From: ZC4RG20 sp963702105
GTDB lineage: Bacteria > Pseudomonadota > Gammaproteobacteria > Steroidobacterales > Rariloculaceae
NCBI GenBank assembly: GCA_963702105.1
Contig: OY969712.1
Coordinates: 1,054,001-1,118,000, forward strand
DNA: 64,000 nt
Direction: 5' to 3'
How positions within the stretch are numbered: the stretch's first letter is position 1; the number at the start of each line of letters is the position of its first letter. The notes beneath the pieces are model-generated. The model saw only the letters and a list, made by a program, of their open reading frames with translations. It was not told the DNA's origin and did no database searches. Both the position numbers and the translations under genes were made by a program. Positions 46,025 through 55,325 of this stretch are shown here, piece after piece.

Positions 46025-46411
46025 TCAGCCGCCGAGGCACTCGAACTTGGCCTCACCATTGGCTACGCCGAGCCGGATTTTCGAGGAGTTGGCCGGGCAC
46101 GTCATGGTGCCCGAGTGCGCGAAGGAGGCGCTCAGGCACGCCCAAGGCACGTTCTGATTGGCAATCTCGAACGTGCTCTGATTGCCGGGCCGTACCGCGT
46201 GCACGTTATCGGCAACGCTGCCCAGATCCGAGGCGAGCAGCGTACCCTGGCAACTTGCCGTATCGGTCTTCAACACTTTGTTGCCGCTGCTGAACGGCGA
46301 ATTGTTGCCGCCGTAAAACACGCCCTGTCCGATGTCGTCCGCATCCGCATGCGCGAGCGCACCGGCGCCCGCGAGCAGTCCTGCTGTGATCGCAAACATT
46401 GCGATTTTCAT
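46025..46411 (-). CDS. Small exported Cys-containing protein, unknown
   Basis: This 128-residue protein starts at ATG 46411 right after AAGGAGGAG, with a Sec signal 'MFAITAGLLAGAGALAHA'. The mature part has four Cys residues: 'TASCQGTLL', 'VPWACLSASF', 'GTMTCPANSS' and 'KFECLGG' at the very C-terminus, which could form two disulfides. I do not recognise a family. It looks like a compact secreted or periplasmic protein. It is monocistronic between the second TonB receptor and the peptide importer operon. Confidence 0.7.
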   Translation of the reverse strand: MKIAMFAITAGLLAGAGALAHADADDIGQGVFYGGNNSPFSSGNKVLKTDTASCQGTLLASDLGSVADNVHAVRPGNQSTFEIANQNVPWACLSASFAHSGTMTCPANSSKIRLGVANGEAKFECLGG

Positions 46412-46538
46412 GTGACTCCTCCTTGATGACTGCGTCGTACCCATACGGTGCAACTAGCGTGCCACGCATCGAATGCGCCCATCGATGACCTGCGCCGAAA
46501 GCGCCCAGTGCTCCGGCCGCCGTCGCGGCCCACCGCGA

Positions 46539-47549
46539 CTACCGTGATCCGGATGCCGGCACAGCCAACGGGAAGTGGCACGCGGCGCCGTGGCCCGTTC
46601 CGTGCGCGCGCCACTCCGGCTCCACCTCCGCACACCGCGGCAGCTCCGCCTTCGGGCAGCGCGGATGGAAGCGGCAGCCAGAAGGCGGATCGATGGGGGA
46701 GGGGACGTCGCCCTTCAAGATCACTCGCGAGCGGGTGTCCGCGGCATCGGGATCGGCAATGGGCACGGCCGAGAGCAGCGCGCCCGTATAGGGATGCCGC
46801 GGCTGTGAGTACAGAGCGTCCACGGGCGCCTGCTCGACGATGTTGCCGAGGTACATGACGGCGACGCGGTCCGCGACGTACTTCACGACCGAGAGGTCAT
46901 GGGCCACGAAGACGTAAGTGAGCCCGAACTCGCGCTGCAGATCCGCGAGCAGATTCAGAACCTGCGCCTGGATCGAGACGTCGAGCGCCGAGACCGGCTC
47001 GTCGCAGACGATGAGTCGAGGCCGCAGGGCCAGCGCCCGGGCGATGCCGACCCGCTGCCGCTGGCCGCCCGAGAACGCGTGCGGATAGCGGTTCGCGTGC
47101 TCGGGGTTCAGCCCGACGAGCTCCATGAGTCTGCGCACCTCGTCGCGAATCCCGTTCGCCGGGACCGTGCCGTGGATGCGCAACGGCTCCCCGATGATCG
47201 CGCCTACGGTCTTGCGCGGGTTCAGCGACGCATAAGGATCCTGAAAGATCATCTGAACGTCGCGACGATAGCGCCGCAGCTCGCCGCCTTGGACGTTCGT
47301 CACGTCCCTTCCATCGAATTCGATGCGTCCGGCCGTCGGCGCGAGAAGCCGCAGAATGAGCCGCGCGAGCGTGGACTTGCCGCAGCCCGATTCGCCGACG
47401 AGGCCGAGTGTCTCGCCGCGCCGCACCTCGAGGTCGACCCCGTCAACGGCATGCACGTGAGCGACGGCCTGCCGCCATAGCACGCCGCGTCTCACGGGAA
47501 AGTGCTTGACGAGGCCTCGCAGGGCGAGCAGCGGCGCGGCGGCGCTCAT
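46539..47549 (-). CDS. Peptide ABC importer ATPase, DppF/OppF type
   Basis: This 336-residue ATPase is the last gene of the importer operon. Walker A 'GLVGESGCGKSTLARL', Q-loop 'MIFQDPYASLNPR', signature 'FSGGQRQRVGIARAL', Walker B 'LIVCDEPVSALD' and switch His 'FVAHDLSVV' are all intact. The C-terminal oligopeptide-transporter extension has 'GCRFHPRCPKAELPRCAE', with the Cys cluster that binds an iron-sulfur centre in DppD/OppD-type ATPases. It pairs with the ATPase at 47546 on the cytoplasmic side. ATG 47549 overlaps that gene's stop as ATGA. Confidence 0.93.
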   Translation of the reverse strand: MSAAAPLLALRGLVKHFPVRRGVLWRQAVAHVHAVDGVDLEVRRGETLGLVGESGCGKSTLARLILRLLAPTAGRIEFDGRDVTNVQGGELRRYRRDVQMIFQDPYASLNPRKTVGAIIGEPLRIHGTVPANGIRDEVRRLMELVGLNPEHANRYPHAFSGGQRQRVGIARALALRPRLIVCDEPVSALDVSIQAQVLNLLADLQREFGLTYVFVAHDLSVVKYVADRVAVMYLGNIVEQAPVDALYSQPRHPYTGALLSAVPIADPDAADTRSRVILKGDVPSPIDPPSGCRFHPRCPKAELPRCAEVEPEWRAHGTGHGAACHFPLAVPASGSR

Positions 47550-48559
47550 GCCCGCACGTCCGCGGGCTGACGGCCGATCCGATCCTTCTCGAGCGCGGAG
47601 AGGTGGCACGCCTCGCGGTGCGCCGCCCCGGGAGGTCCGAGCGCCGGAGTCTGGATCCGGCACACGTCCATCGCATGCGGACACCGCGGATGGAAGGGGC
47701 AGCCTGGCGGTACGTGAATCAGCGACGGCGGGCGGCCTTCGATGGGATGCAGGCGGATCGCGCGGTCCTGATCGATGCGCGTGATCGAGCGCAGCAGACC
47801 CCACGTGTACGGGTGACGCGGGCGATGAAAGATGTCTCGAACGCCTCCGGCCTCCATGATCTTACCCGCGTACATGACGGCCACGCGGTCGCTGTGGCCC
47901 GCCACGACGCCGAGGTCGTGCGTGATCAGGATGACTGCGGTCGAGTAGGTCTGCTGGAGGCGCCCGATGAGGTCGAGGATCTGCGCTTGAACCGTGACGT
48001 CGAGGGCTGTCGTCGGCTCGTCCGCGATCAAGAGATCCGGCTCCAGCGCCAGAGCCATGGCGATCATGGCGCGTTGCCGCATGCCTCCGGAGAATTCGTG
48101 CGGGTATTGGCGCGCTCGCTCGCGCGGTCTCGGGATGCCGACCTGCTCGAGCAGGCCCACGGCGGCCTCGAAAGCTTCCCGTTTCCGCGCGCCGCGGTGC
48201 ACGATGAAAGCTTCCGCGATCTGGTCGCCGACGCGGTGCACGGGATTCAGGGCCGTGAGCGGGTCCTGAAAGATCATGCCGATGCGCGCGCCGCGAATCG
48301 AGCGCATCTGATCGTCAGGCAGTGCCAAGAGATCCGTGCCGTCGAAAACGGCCCGGCCCGAGATACTGGCGTCGCCCCGGCCGATGAGCCCCATGACCGC
48401 CAGCATCGTGACGCTCTTCCCAGAGCCCGACTCGCCTACGATGCCGAGCGTCTCTCCGCGGTCGATGCGGAGCGAGACCCCGTCGACGGCCTTTACGAGG
48501 CCTTCGCGGGTCGGGAAATGAACCTCGAGATCCTGAACCTCGAGGAGCGGCCGCCCCAC
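47546..48559 (-). CDS. Peptide ABC importer ATPase, DppD/OppD type
   Basis: This 337-residue ATPase has Walker A 'GIVGESGSGKSVTMLAV', Q-loop 'MIFQDPLTALNP', signature 'FSGGMRQRAMIAMAL', Walker B 'LLIADEPTTALD' and 'LITHDLGVVAG'. The C-terminus carries 'GCPFHPRCPHAMDVC', the family's Fe-S-binding Cys cluster. It forms the heterodimeric ATPase with the next gene product and drives peptide uptake through the two permeases. GTG 48559 abuts the stop of the upstream permease gene. Confidence 0.93.
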   Translation of the reverse strand: MGRPLLEVQDLEVHFPTREGLVKAVDGVSLRIDRGETLGIVGESGSGKSVTMLAVMGLIGRGDASISGRAVFDGTDLLALPDDQMRSIRGARIGMIFQDPLTALNPVHRVGDQIAEAFIVHRGARKREAFEAAVGLLEQVGIPRPRERARQYPHEFSGGMRQRAMIAMALALEPDLLIADEPTTALDVTVQAQILDLIGRLQQTYSTAVILITHDLGVVAGHSDRVAVMYAGKIMEAGGVRDIFHRPRHPYTWGLLRSITRIDQDRAIRLHPIEGRPPSLIHVPPGCPFHPRCPHAMDVCRIQTPALGPPGAAHREACHLSALEKDRIGRQPADVRA

Positions 48560-49441
48560 CTAGCGCTCCTTCAATGTCTGGTGCGGATCGAAGGCATCCC
48601 GGAGCCCGTCGCCGAGGAAGTTCACGGCCAGCACGGTCACGAGGATGGCGAGGCCGGGAAACCAGACGAGCCAGGGCGCGACGAGCGTAAGGTTCTGCGC
48701 GTCGCTGAGCAGATTGCCCCAGGAAGGCGTCGGCGGCTGGACGCCGAAGCCGAGGAAGCTCAGCGAGGACTCGGTCAGAATCGCCGTCGCGACGCCGAGC
48801 GTGACGTTGACGGTCATAGGGCCCAGCGCGTTCGGCAGGATGTGCCCGAGGATGATCCGCGCGTCGGAGGCGCCTGAGGCGCGCGCGGCCTCGACGAACT
48901 CTTTCTCCTTCAGCGAGAGAAACACGCCGCGCACGATTCGCGCCTGCCCCATCCAGAAGAACAGGGACAGGATCAGCACGATGTCGAAGACGCTGCCGCC
49001 GAGCGCGCGCGCGGCGATGATGAGAATCACGAGGAAGGGGATCGCGAGGAACAGGTCGGTGACGCGCATGAGCAGGTTGTCGGCCCAGCCGCCGTAGTAG
49101 CCGGCCAGCGCTCCGACCAGCGCGCCGATGACGCCCGCCGAAAGTGCGACCGCGAGGCCCACGAGCAGCGAGATGCGGCCGCCGTACAGTATGCGGGCGA
49201 ATTCGTCGCGGCCGAGGTTGTCCGTGCCGAACCAGTGGCTGCGGCTCGGGCCCGTGAGCAGGGCACCGACATCCTGGTCCACGACCCCATAGTGGGTGAT
49301 CCACCCTGCGAGCAAGACCGCCAGCGCAAGTCCCACGAGGACGACGAGGCTCGCGATCGCGAGCCGGTGGCGCTTGAAGCGAAGCCACGCGAGCTGGCCG
49401 GGGCTCAGCAGCACGTCGGCCGAGGGACCTACGTCAGGCAT
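48560..49441 (-). CDS. Peptide ABC importer permease, DppC/OppC type
   Basis: This 293-residue inner-membrane permease has an N-terminal helix 'LAIASLVVLVGLALAVLLAGW', the periplasmic 'HWFGTDNLGRDEFARILYGGRISLLVG' region typical of DppC, five further helices and the EAA loop 'EFVEAARASGASDARIILGHILPN' that contacts the ATPases. The C-terminal 'NFLGDGLRDAFDP' is diagnostic. It overlaps the DppB-type permease gene by 8 bases. Confidence 0.93.
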   Translation of the reverse strand: MPDVGPSADVLLSPGQLAWLRFKRHRLAIASLVVLVGLALAVLLAGWITHYGVVDQDVGALLTGPSRSHWFGTDNLGRDEFARILYGGRISLLVGLAVALSAGVIGALVGALAGYYGGWADNLLMRVTDLFLAIPFLVILIIAARALGGSVFDIVLILSLFFWMGQARIVRGVFLSLKEKEFVEAARASGASDARIILGHILPNALGPMTVNVTLGVATAILTESSLSFLGFGVQPPTPSWGNLLSDAQNLTLVAPWLVWFPGLAILVTVLAVNFLGDGLRDAFDPHQTLKER

Positions 49442-50411
49442 AGCGGATTCGCGGGTCGAGCACGGCGTAGAGGATGTCGGCCGCGAGGTTGAAGACGATG
49501 ACGAACGCGACCGTGATCATGAGCCACGGCAAGATCTGCGGATAGTCGCCGTATTTCATGGCGGTAATGAAGAACATGCCCATGCCCGGCCACTGGAAGA
49601 TCTGCTCGGTGATGATGAGCCCCGCTGCAATCGCGCCAACGTCGATGCCGACCTGTGTCGTCAGCGGGATCAGCGCGTTGCGAAGTGCATGGCGAACAAT
49701 GACGCGCCGCTCCTTGAGCCCCTTGGCGCGGGCCGTGCGAAGGTAATCCGCGTGCAGCACCTCGAGCATGCTCGCGCGCGTATAGCGGCTGTAGACGGCG
49801 ACGATCTGCACGGCGAGCACGAGCGCCGGCGCGACGAGATGGCGCAGCAGATCCACCGGGTGAAAGCCCGTCGAGCCGGGCGAGGTCATGCCGGCCGTGT
49901 ACAGGATCGGCTCGCCGAGCCCGAGCCAACGCGTAAGGTAGAGCCCGAAGAGGATCTGCAGCATGAGCGCGAACCAGAAGTTCGGGATCGAGAGCCCGAG
50001 GAACGCACCGCCCGTCGCGATGTTGTCGAAGACCGAGTATTGGCGCAACGCCGAAAACACGCCGATCGCGACGCCGACGATCAGCGAGACCCCGATGCCG
50101 GCCGCGCCGAGGATGGCGGAGTTAAGCAACGCGTGCCGGATGTCGGCGCCGACCGGCGCGCCCGTGATCAGCGATCTGCCCCAGTCGCCGCGCAGAAAGT
50201 GGGAAAGCCAGGAGAGGTATTGCTCGGGCCCGGACTTGTCGAGGCCGAGCTGGTGCCGCACGCGCGCGATGTCGGCCTGGCTCACGCGCGGGTTCGAGCG
50301 CATGAGCGCGGCGGGGTCCGCCGTCGCGTGGACGACGGCAAAGACGAGCACGCTCGAGAGCAGCAGGACGGGGATAGAGAACAGCAGACGCCGAATCGCA
50401 TAGCCCAGCAT
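49434..50411 (-). CDS. Peptide ABC importer permease, DppB/OppB type
   Basis: This 325-residue permease begins 'MLGYAIRRLLFSIPVLLLSSVLVF', as DppB proteins do, followed by 'GLDKSGPEQYLSWLSHFLRGDWGRS'. Six helices are visible. The EAA loop reads 'DYLRTARAKGLKERRVIVRHALRNALIP', and the C-terminus has 'FNLAADILYAVLDPRIRYA'. It forms the channel with the DppC-type protein. It follows the binding-protein gene by only 6 bases. Confidence 0.93.
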   Translation of the reverse strand: MLGYAIRRLLFSIPVLLLSSVLVFAVVHATADPAALMRSNPRVSQADIARVRHQLGLDKSGPEQYLSWLSHFLRGDWGRSLITGAPVGADIRHALLNSAILGAAGIGVSLIVGVAIGVFSALRQYSVFDNIATGGAFLGLSIPNFWFALMLQILFGLYLTRWLGLGEPILYTAGMTSPGSTGFHPVDLLRHLVAPALVLAVQIVAVYSRYTRASMLEVLHADYLRTARAKGLKERRVIVRHALRNALIPLTTQVGIDVGAIAAGLIITEQIFQWPGMGMFFITAMKYGDYPQILPWLMITVAFVIVFNLAADILYAVLDPRIRYA

Positions 50412-50417
50412 CGGGAC

Positions 50418-52199
50418 CTACCGGCAGGCTCCGGGGCTTGCGCAGTACCAGCGATCCATATTCGCAAACACGCTGAGAATCGAGTCGTTGTAAAGGCCCA
50501 CGGGCCCTGCGAGCTTGTCCTTTCGCCACGCGCTGACTTCCGGCAGCTGATAAAGCGGCAGCATCACGTGGTCGGCCTCCTCGCGCGCGTACACCTCCTG
50601 CATGAGCTCGGCGCGGCGGGCCTCGTCGAGCTCGCGGTCGGCCGCCTGCATGGCTTGCCACGCCTGCGGGTCGCACCAGCGATCGATGTTCTGACCCGAC
50701 CAGCCGTTCGCGGCCGTCGGGATCGAATCGCAGCCCAGGATGGACTTGACGCTCGGATCGGGACTGCCGCCGTAGGCGAAGTCCGCCATGCCGAATTCGC
50801 CCTTGGGCAGGACGTTCGAAAACAGGTCGCCGGCCTGATAGTTGCGGACGACGAGCCTGAAGCCCGCGGCCTTCGCCTTCGGAATCTCGAGCGCCTGCGT
50901 GGATTCGCGCCGAGAGTTGCCGGCCACCGTCGTGTACTCGACCGTGAGGTCGCGCCCGTCCCTTTTGCAGAAGCCGCCGGCGCCCACGGCGCTGCAATCC
51001 CAGCCGGCGGATTCGAGGATCTGCATGGCGTGCTGCGGGTCGTAGTGGTACTTGGCGAAGGGCGTGCCGCCCGGTCCCTGACACCAAGGGCCGAGGTTCG
51101 CATAGGCCAGCGCGCCGCAGTTCAAGACTTCGGCCGCGGGGTTGTTGATCTTGACGAGCGTATCGAGAAGGCCCTGCCGGTCGATCGCATACATCAAGGC
51201 CTCGCGCACGCGACCGTCGTCGAGCGGCGGCCGCTTCACGTTGAGCCACATGGCTTCATAGTACGGGCTCGGGCCGGATTGGACGGCGACGTTGGGGTTC
51301 GATTGGACCTGACGCAGGATGCTGACGTTCGAGGGTTGCGTGTAAATGACGCTGACCTCGCCGGAGAGCAGGGACGTGATTTCCGTAGACTGCTCCTCCC
51401 GCGGCACGAATACGACTTCGTCGAACAGCGGCGGCCGGCCCCAATACTTCGGGTTGCGAACGAGCACGGCCTGCTGCCGGTCCCAGGACTTCAGCAGCCA
51501 GGGCCCTCCGGAAAACGGGATCGAGGTGTTCATGGCGGTCCGCAAGTCCGGTCTTTCGGGATCGGCGTTCGGGAAAGCCGCCTTTTCGAGAACGCCTTGA
51601 AGCGGCCCGCCGAACAGGTCCTGCCAATCCACGACGACCTCGCTGAAGCGGATGACGACCGTGTGAGGGTCTGGGCCCTCGATGGAGGTGATGCGGTCGT
51701 AGCCCACCGTGATCAGCGTGCCCGTCGTATGCATGATCGCCTTCCAGGTGAAGGCGAAGTCTGCGGCCGTGATCGGCGTGCCGTCCGTCCACACGGCATT
51801 CGGGTCGAGGTGGAAGGTAATCGTGAACGGGTCTTTCGCGATGCCGCCGTTCGCCAAGGTCGGCGCCTCGGTCAAAAGCGGCGAGGGGATCCAGTGGCCG
51901 TGTTCGTCGAGCGTCATGGCCCTCGGAATGACGTGATAGAGCATGCTGTCCCAAAGCCAGCCGATATCGGCGCACGAGGTGATTGGGTTCAGGCATTGCG
52001 GCCACTGCTCGGCGCCGAAGACGACCTTGCCGCCGGGCGCGGGCTCGCCGCTCGGCGCTGCCGCGCTCGACGCCGCGGTCGCCGCGCTCCCGGAGGTCTT
52101 GCCGGAGTCGCCGGGGCCGGAGCAGGCGGAGTTCGCGGCGAGCGCAAGGACGACGGTGAGCAGGGCGAGCGGGCGGAGCACCGAATCGGTCGAATGCAT
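50418..52199 (-). CDS. Peptide ABC importer solute-binding protein (SBP family 5)
   Basis: This 593-residue periplasmic binding protein is first in the operon. The signal ends at 'LALAANSAC', a lipoprotein-like Cys with an atypical -3 Asn, followed by a Ser/Ala/Pro linker ('SGSAATAASSAAAPSGEP'). SBP_bac_5 landmarks: 'PFTITFHLDPNAVWTDGTPITAADFAFTWKA', 'RPPLDDGRVREALMYAIDRQGLL' and 'YDPQHAMQILESAGW'. The family binds di- and oligopeptides, nickel chelates or sugars; with the DppBCDF-type partners peptide uptake is most likely. Cys pairs in 'QCLNPITSC' and near the C-terminus could form disulfides. Confidence 0.92.
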   Translation of the reverse strand: MHSTDSVLRPLALLTVVLALAANSACSGPGDSGKTSGSAATAASSAAAPSGEPAPGGKVVFGAEQWPQCLNPITSCADIGWLWDSMLYHVIPRAMTLDEHGHWIPSPLLTEAPTLANGGIAKDPFTITFHLDPNAVWTDGTPITAADFAFTWKAIMHTTGTLITVGYDRITSIEGPDPHTVVIRFSEVVVDWQDLFGGPLQGVLEKAAFPNADPERPDLRTAMNTSIPFSGGPWLLKSWDRQQAVLVRNPKYWGRPPLFDEVVFVPREEQSTEITSLLSGEVSVIYTQPSNVSILRQVQSNPNVAVQSGPSPYYEAMWLNVKRPPLDDGRVREALMYAIDRQGLLDTLVKINNPAAEVLNCGALAYANLGPWCQGPGGTPFAKYHYDPQHAMQILESAGWDCSAVGAGGFCKRDGRDLTVEYTTVAGNSRRESTQALEIPKAKAAGFRLVVRNYQAGDLFSNVLPKGEFGMADFAYGGSPDPSVKSILGCDSIPTAANGWSGQNIDRWCDPQAWQAMQAADRELDEARRAELMQEVYAREEADHVMLPLYQLPEVSAWRKDKLAGPVGLYNDSILSVFANMDRWYCASPGACR

Positions 52200-52306
52200 C
52201 GGACGTCACAGTCGGCGGAAGTTGACTCGGATCTTAGCACGCCGAATTCGGGCCCCTGGCGCGGCCTTGTTACGTCGCTGTACCGGAGGGCGGCCGGGAG
52301 GCAGGC

Positions 52307-52810
52307 GTGCTCAATCACATGCGGCGGCTGGATCAGGACTTCATTCGCGTCGAAGCCGACGAAATTTCGTATCCTCTGCACGTCATACTTCGCTACCGGC
52401 TCGAGCAAGCGCTGCTGGCCGGCGCGCTCGAGGTGAACGACCTGCCGGACGCCTGGAACGAACAGTTCCAGGCGCTGCTCGGCCGCACGCCGCCGGACCA
52501 CGCGCGCGGCTGTCTTCAGGATATCCATTGGGCGGCCGGCTACTTCGGCTATTTCCCGAACTATGCGATCGGCGAGATTTTGGCCGCCCAGCTTTTCGAG
52601 CGAGCGACGAGGAATGAGACGGCCATCCTCGAAGGACTCGGCGGCGGCGATTTCGGGCCTTACTTCGAGTGGGTGCGCCCGCGCATCCACGAGCAGGCCA
52701 GCCTCAAGAGCTTCTCAGAGATCGTCGAGGAGGCGACCGGCGGGCCGCTTACCACGGGGCCCTTGAAGCGTCATTTGGCGCGGCGCTATCTCGAGGAGGA
52801 GCTCGGATAG
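52307..52810 (+). pseudogene. C-terminal remnant of an M32 carboxypeptidase (Taq family)
   Basis: About 167 codons match the last third of M32 metallocarboxypeptidases: 'FIRVEADEISYPLHVILRYRLEQ', 'DLPDAWNEQFQALLGRTPPDHARGCLQDIHWAAGYFGYFPNYAIGE' layout and 'LAAQLFERA'. The normal enzyme has about 500 residues with an HExxH zinc site in the missing part, so the remnant cannot be catalytic. The break lies within about 20 bases of GTG 52307, near the start of the importer operon. A deletion removed the first two thirds. Confidence 0.82.
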
Positions 52811-52892
52811 GTTCTCCGACCGCTTTAGGACCGCGTTCGGCCTTTCGCGAGGATGACGCGAGAATCTAAAGCTTCACGCCGGACCACGAGCA

Positions 52893-53189
52893 TCAGCGGC
52901 GATTGTAGGGGTCGAATCCGCCGCCAGCCGGTTCTTCCAGGGACAGCATGTCGGGGCCCTCGGCCTCCTTGACGCGCTTCGCGGCCTTCGACCGCGCGCG
53001 TAGCGCGGGCACGGGCCGAGTCGCTTCGAGCGCGAGCGAATCGTTCTCGAGGCGCCTCAAGAGGATCGAGGTGCTGTCGCCGGGTTCGCTGTTCCAGCAC
53101 CAGATGCTATTGCCGCGGCTGTCGAATTCCACGTGGCCGGCCGGCTTGCCGCCGCCGCTTCGCCGGTCCGGGCTGCTGGTGTCGCCCAT
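52893..53189 (-). CDS. Conserved small hypothetical protein
   Basis: This 98-residue protein has the pattern 'GHVEFDSRGNSIWCWN' near the middle and ends 'SLEEPAGGGFDPYNRR'. That combination (FDxRGNSxWxW followed by a Ser-Leu-Glu patch and a GG(F/Y)(D/N)PYN C-terminus) recurs in small conserved proteins of beta- and gammaproteobacteria of unknown function. It has no signal peptide. It faces the M32 remnant. Confidence 0.7.
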   Translation of the reverse strand: MGDTSSPDRRSGGGKPAGHVEFDSRGNSIWCWNSEPGDSTSILLRRLENDSLALEATRPVPALRARSKAAKRVKEAEGPDMLSLEEPAGGGFDPYNRR

Positions 53190-53477
53190 GGGGTTCTGTC
53201 AAATCAAATCGCCGCTCATTCGGCTTGCGCAGCATAGCCCAGGTGGACGGCCGCTTCCGTGTGGCGTCTCACAGTTCGCCTTGGGAGCTCGAGGTGGACC
53301 GCGACGGACGCTGGTCCGAGATGCTCGGATGGGGCGTCGTTACGGAACGCATGGTGCGCCATTCCGGCGCGAGCCCAAAGCGTCATGCGGCCATCGTGTG
53401 GGCCACGGACGCGAACGAATCGCAATGCTACGCTATGGCATCGACGACATCCGTAAGATCGATGTGGGGCAGGTGGC

Positions 53478-53861
53478 ATGATGGTGACGGTGATTGACGC
53501 GGGAGAGTGGCTGCGTAGGCGGCTTTCGGAAGAGCTGCGCGCGGCCCTGGTCGGGCACGAGCGCGAGGCGGTGAGTACTATTCGATGTGTCATCGCGGCC
53601 ATCGATAACGCGGGTGCCGTCCCCCAGCCCGTAGGGCGCGGCACGCTGCCAGCGAAAGTCGCGGACGTGGCGCGGAGAGTGCTCGGCCATAGCGATGTCG
53701 CCGCCATCCTGCAGGCCGAAGTCGATGAGCGGAACGCGGCGGCGGCGAGCTACGAACGGTTCGGCGAACTCGAGAAGGCGCAGCAGCTTCGCGCGGGCGT
53801 GGAGAGAATCCTCGGGTGGTTGGAGCTCGTGAATCGTCGCCAGGCCGGCGCGGCCGACTGA
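53478..53861 (+). CDS. GatB/YqeY-domain-like protein
   Basis: This 127-residue helical protein has the layout of YqeY-type GatB tail domains: 'LRRRLSEELRAALVGHEREAVSTIRCVIAAIDNA' followed by paired helices ('ILQAEVDERNAAAASYERFG') and 'LRAGVERILGWL'. YqeY proteins bind tRNA-like partners or have unknown functions. It lacks the more conserved C-terminal half of GatB tails, so the match is moderate. ATG 53478 or 53481 follows GGGGCAGG. It is encoded alone. Confidence 0.62.
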   Translation: MMVTVIDAGEWLRRRLSEELRAALVGHEREAVSTIRCVIAAIDNAGAVPQPVGRGTLPAKVADVARRVLGHSDVAAILQAEVDERNAAAASYERFGELEKAQQLRAGVERILGWLELVNRRQAGAAD

Positions 53862-54065
53862 CGGATCTTCGGCCGTGTATATGCGGCTCGGCGACGTGCC
53901 CGGGTGGGCTGTCCTTCCGGCGCGCCTTCACCAAGGCTTCGTGAAGCAGCGCTGACTATCATTGCCTCAGCTTCGGCGACGCCTCCGCCGAGGCCGACGC
54001 GATTTGCACCGCTTCGCCCTATGGACGATGATCGTACCGTGTGTGAGCCAGTCGGGGGACGAGCG

Positions 54066-55325
54066 ATGAAAGTGCTGTGGTTTCACCTCATGCCCTATCA
54101 GGCGCTGCCCGAGGACTTCAAGCAGAAGCATTCCTCGGTCTGGGTCGACGTCGATCCGAGCCTCTTCGACCCGGCCGAAGGCCACAGGCTTTACAACGAA
54201 TACATCGACGAGCTCGAGTTCGCCGCGGCCGCGGGCTTCGACGCGGTCTGCGTCAACGAGCACCACGCGAACGGTTACGGCCTCATGCCCTCGCCGAACC
54301 TCATTGCCTCGACGCTGGCCCGCAGCACGTCGGACGCGGCGATATGCGTCATGGGCAACTCGCTTGCGCTCTACAATCCGCCGACCCGCGTGGCCGAAGA
54401 GATGGCCATGCTGGACTGCATTTCCGGCGGCCGGCTCATCGCGGGCTTCCCGGTCGGCACGCCGATGGATACCTGCTATGCGTACGGTCAGAACCCGGCC
54501 CTGCTGCGCCCCCGCTATTACGAGGCCATCGACCTCGTCACGCGCGCGTGGACGGCGGAGCAGGCGTTCTCCTTCGACGGGCGCTTCAATCAGCAGCGTT
54601 ACGTGAACTGCTGGCCGCGGCCCGTGCAAAAGCCTCATCCGCCGATCTGGATACCGGGCGGCGGCTCGATCGAAACCTGGCACTTCTGCGCCGAGAACGA
54701 TTTCGTCTACACGAATCTTTCCTACTTCGGCTACACCGCGAGCAAGGCGCATCTCACGGGGTTCTGGAATGCGATGCGGGAGCTCGGGCGCGAGCCGAAT
54801 CCGTTTCAGGCGGGGTTCCTGCAGTTCGTCGGCGTCGCCGAATCGCGCAAGGAGGCGCTCGAGCTGTACCGCGGGCCGGCGGACTACTTCTACAACCGCT
54901 GCCTGCACATCGACGCTGCGTATGCGAATCCGCCGGGGTACACCTCGGAGGCGACCGTTCGCGCCAAGGTCTCCTCGCAGGTGCTGCGGGCGGCCGAGCA
55001 ATCGCGGCGCGAGACGGCCACGGGTCAGAGCGACCTTTTCGAGAAGGGGCACGTGGTCGTCGGCAGCCCCGACGAGGTCGCCGCGCAGCTGCGGCAGGTT
55101 TGCACGGAACTGCACGTCGGGCATCTGTTGCTGCTGCTCCATTTCGGCAACATGAGCCGCGACCTCACGAGTTACAACACGGAGCTGTTCGCGACGCGCG
55201 TGCTGCCGCAGATCCGGGATCTGTTCGAAGCCGAGTGGGAGGATCGCTGGTGGCCCAGGCCCATGCCGGCCCGCGTCCGCGGCCAACAGCGGCAAGGGCG
55301 GGCCGAACCGGTGATCGCATCGTGA
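54066..55325 (+). CDS. LLM-class (luciferase-like) flavin-dependent oxidoreductase
   Basis: This 419-residue TIM-barrel flavoenzyme of the bacterial luciferase-like superfamily uses FMN or F420 for monooxygenation or dehydrogenation. Landmarks: 'YIDELEFAAAAGFDAVCVNEHHANGYGLMPSPNL' layout, 'NPPTRVAEEMAMLDCISGGRLIAGFPVG', 'YYEAIDLVTRAWTAEQAFSFDGRF', 'VQKPHPPIWIPGGGS' and 'VVGSPDEVAAQLRQ'. The substrate is unknown; an alkane, sulfonate or aromatic ring are possible. The next gene, an alpha/beta hydrolase, overlaps as GTGA, suggesting a two-step pathway such as oxidation of a ketone to an ester, then hydrolysis. Confidence 0.9.
   Translation: MKVLWFHLMPYQALPEDFKQKHSSVWVDVDPSLFDPAEGHRLYNEYIDELEFAAAAGFDAVCVNEHHANGYGLMPSPNLIASTLARSTSDAAICVMGNSLALYNPPTRVAEEMAMLDCISGGRLIAGFPVGTPMDTCYAYGQNPALLRPRYYEAIDLVTRAWTAEQAFSFDGRFNQQRYVNCWPRPVQKPHPPIWIPGGGSIETWHFCAENDFVYTNLSYFGYTASKAHLTGFWNAMRELGREPNPFQAGFLQFVGVAESRKEALELYRGPADYFYNRCLHIDAAYANPPGYTSEATVRAKVSSQVLRAAEQSRRETATGQSDLFEKGHVVVGSPDEVAAQLRQVCTELHVGHLLLLLHFGNMSRDLTSYNTELFATRVLPQIRDLFEAEWEDRWWPRPMPARVRGQQRQGRAEPVIAS

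Noticed and set aside
49296..52436. A 1046-codon open frame on the + strand
   Set aside because: It is antisense to the complete peptide importer operon, whose five genes show all family motifs; the + strand product has no recognisable domain.
53225..53497. A 90-codon frame on the + strand from a TTG
   Set aside because: No ribosome site or family resemblance; overlaps the start of the YqeY-like gene. The 288-base gap 53190-53477 holds nothing else I can support.
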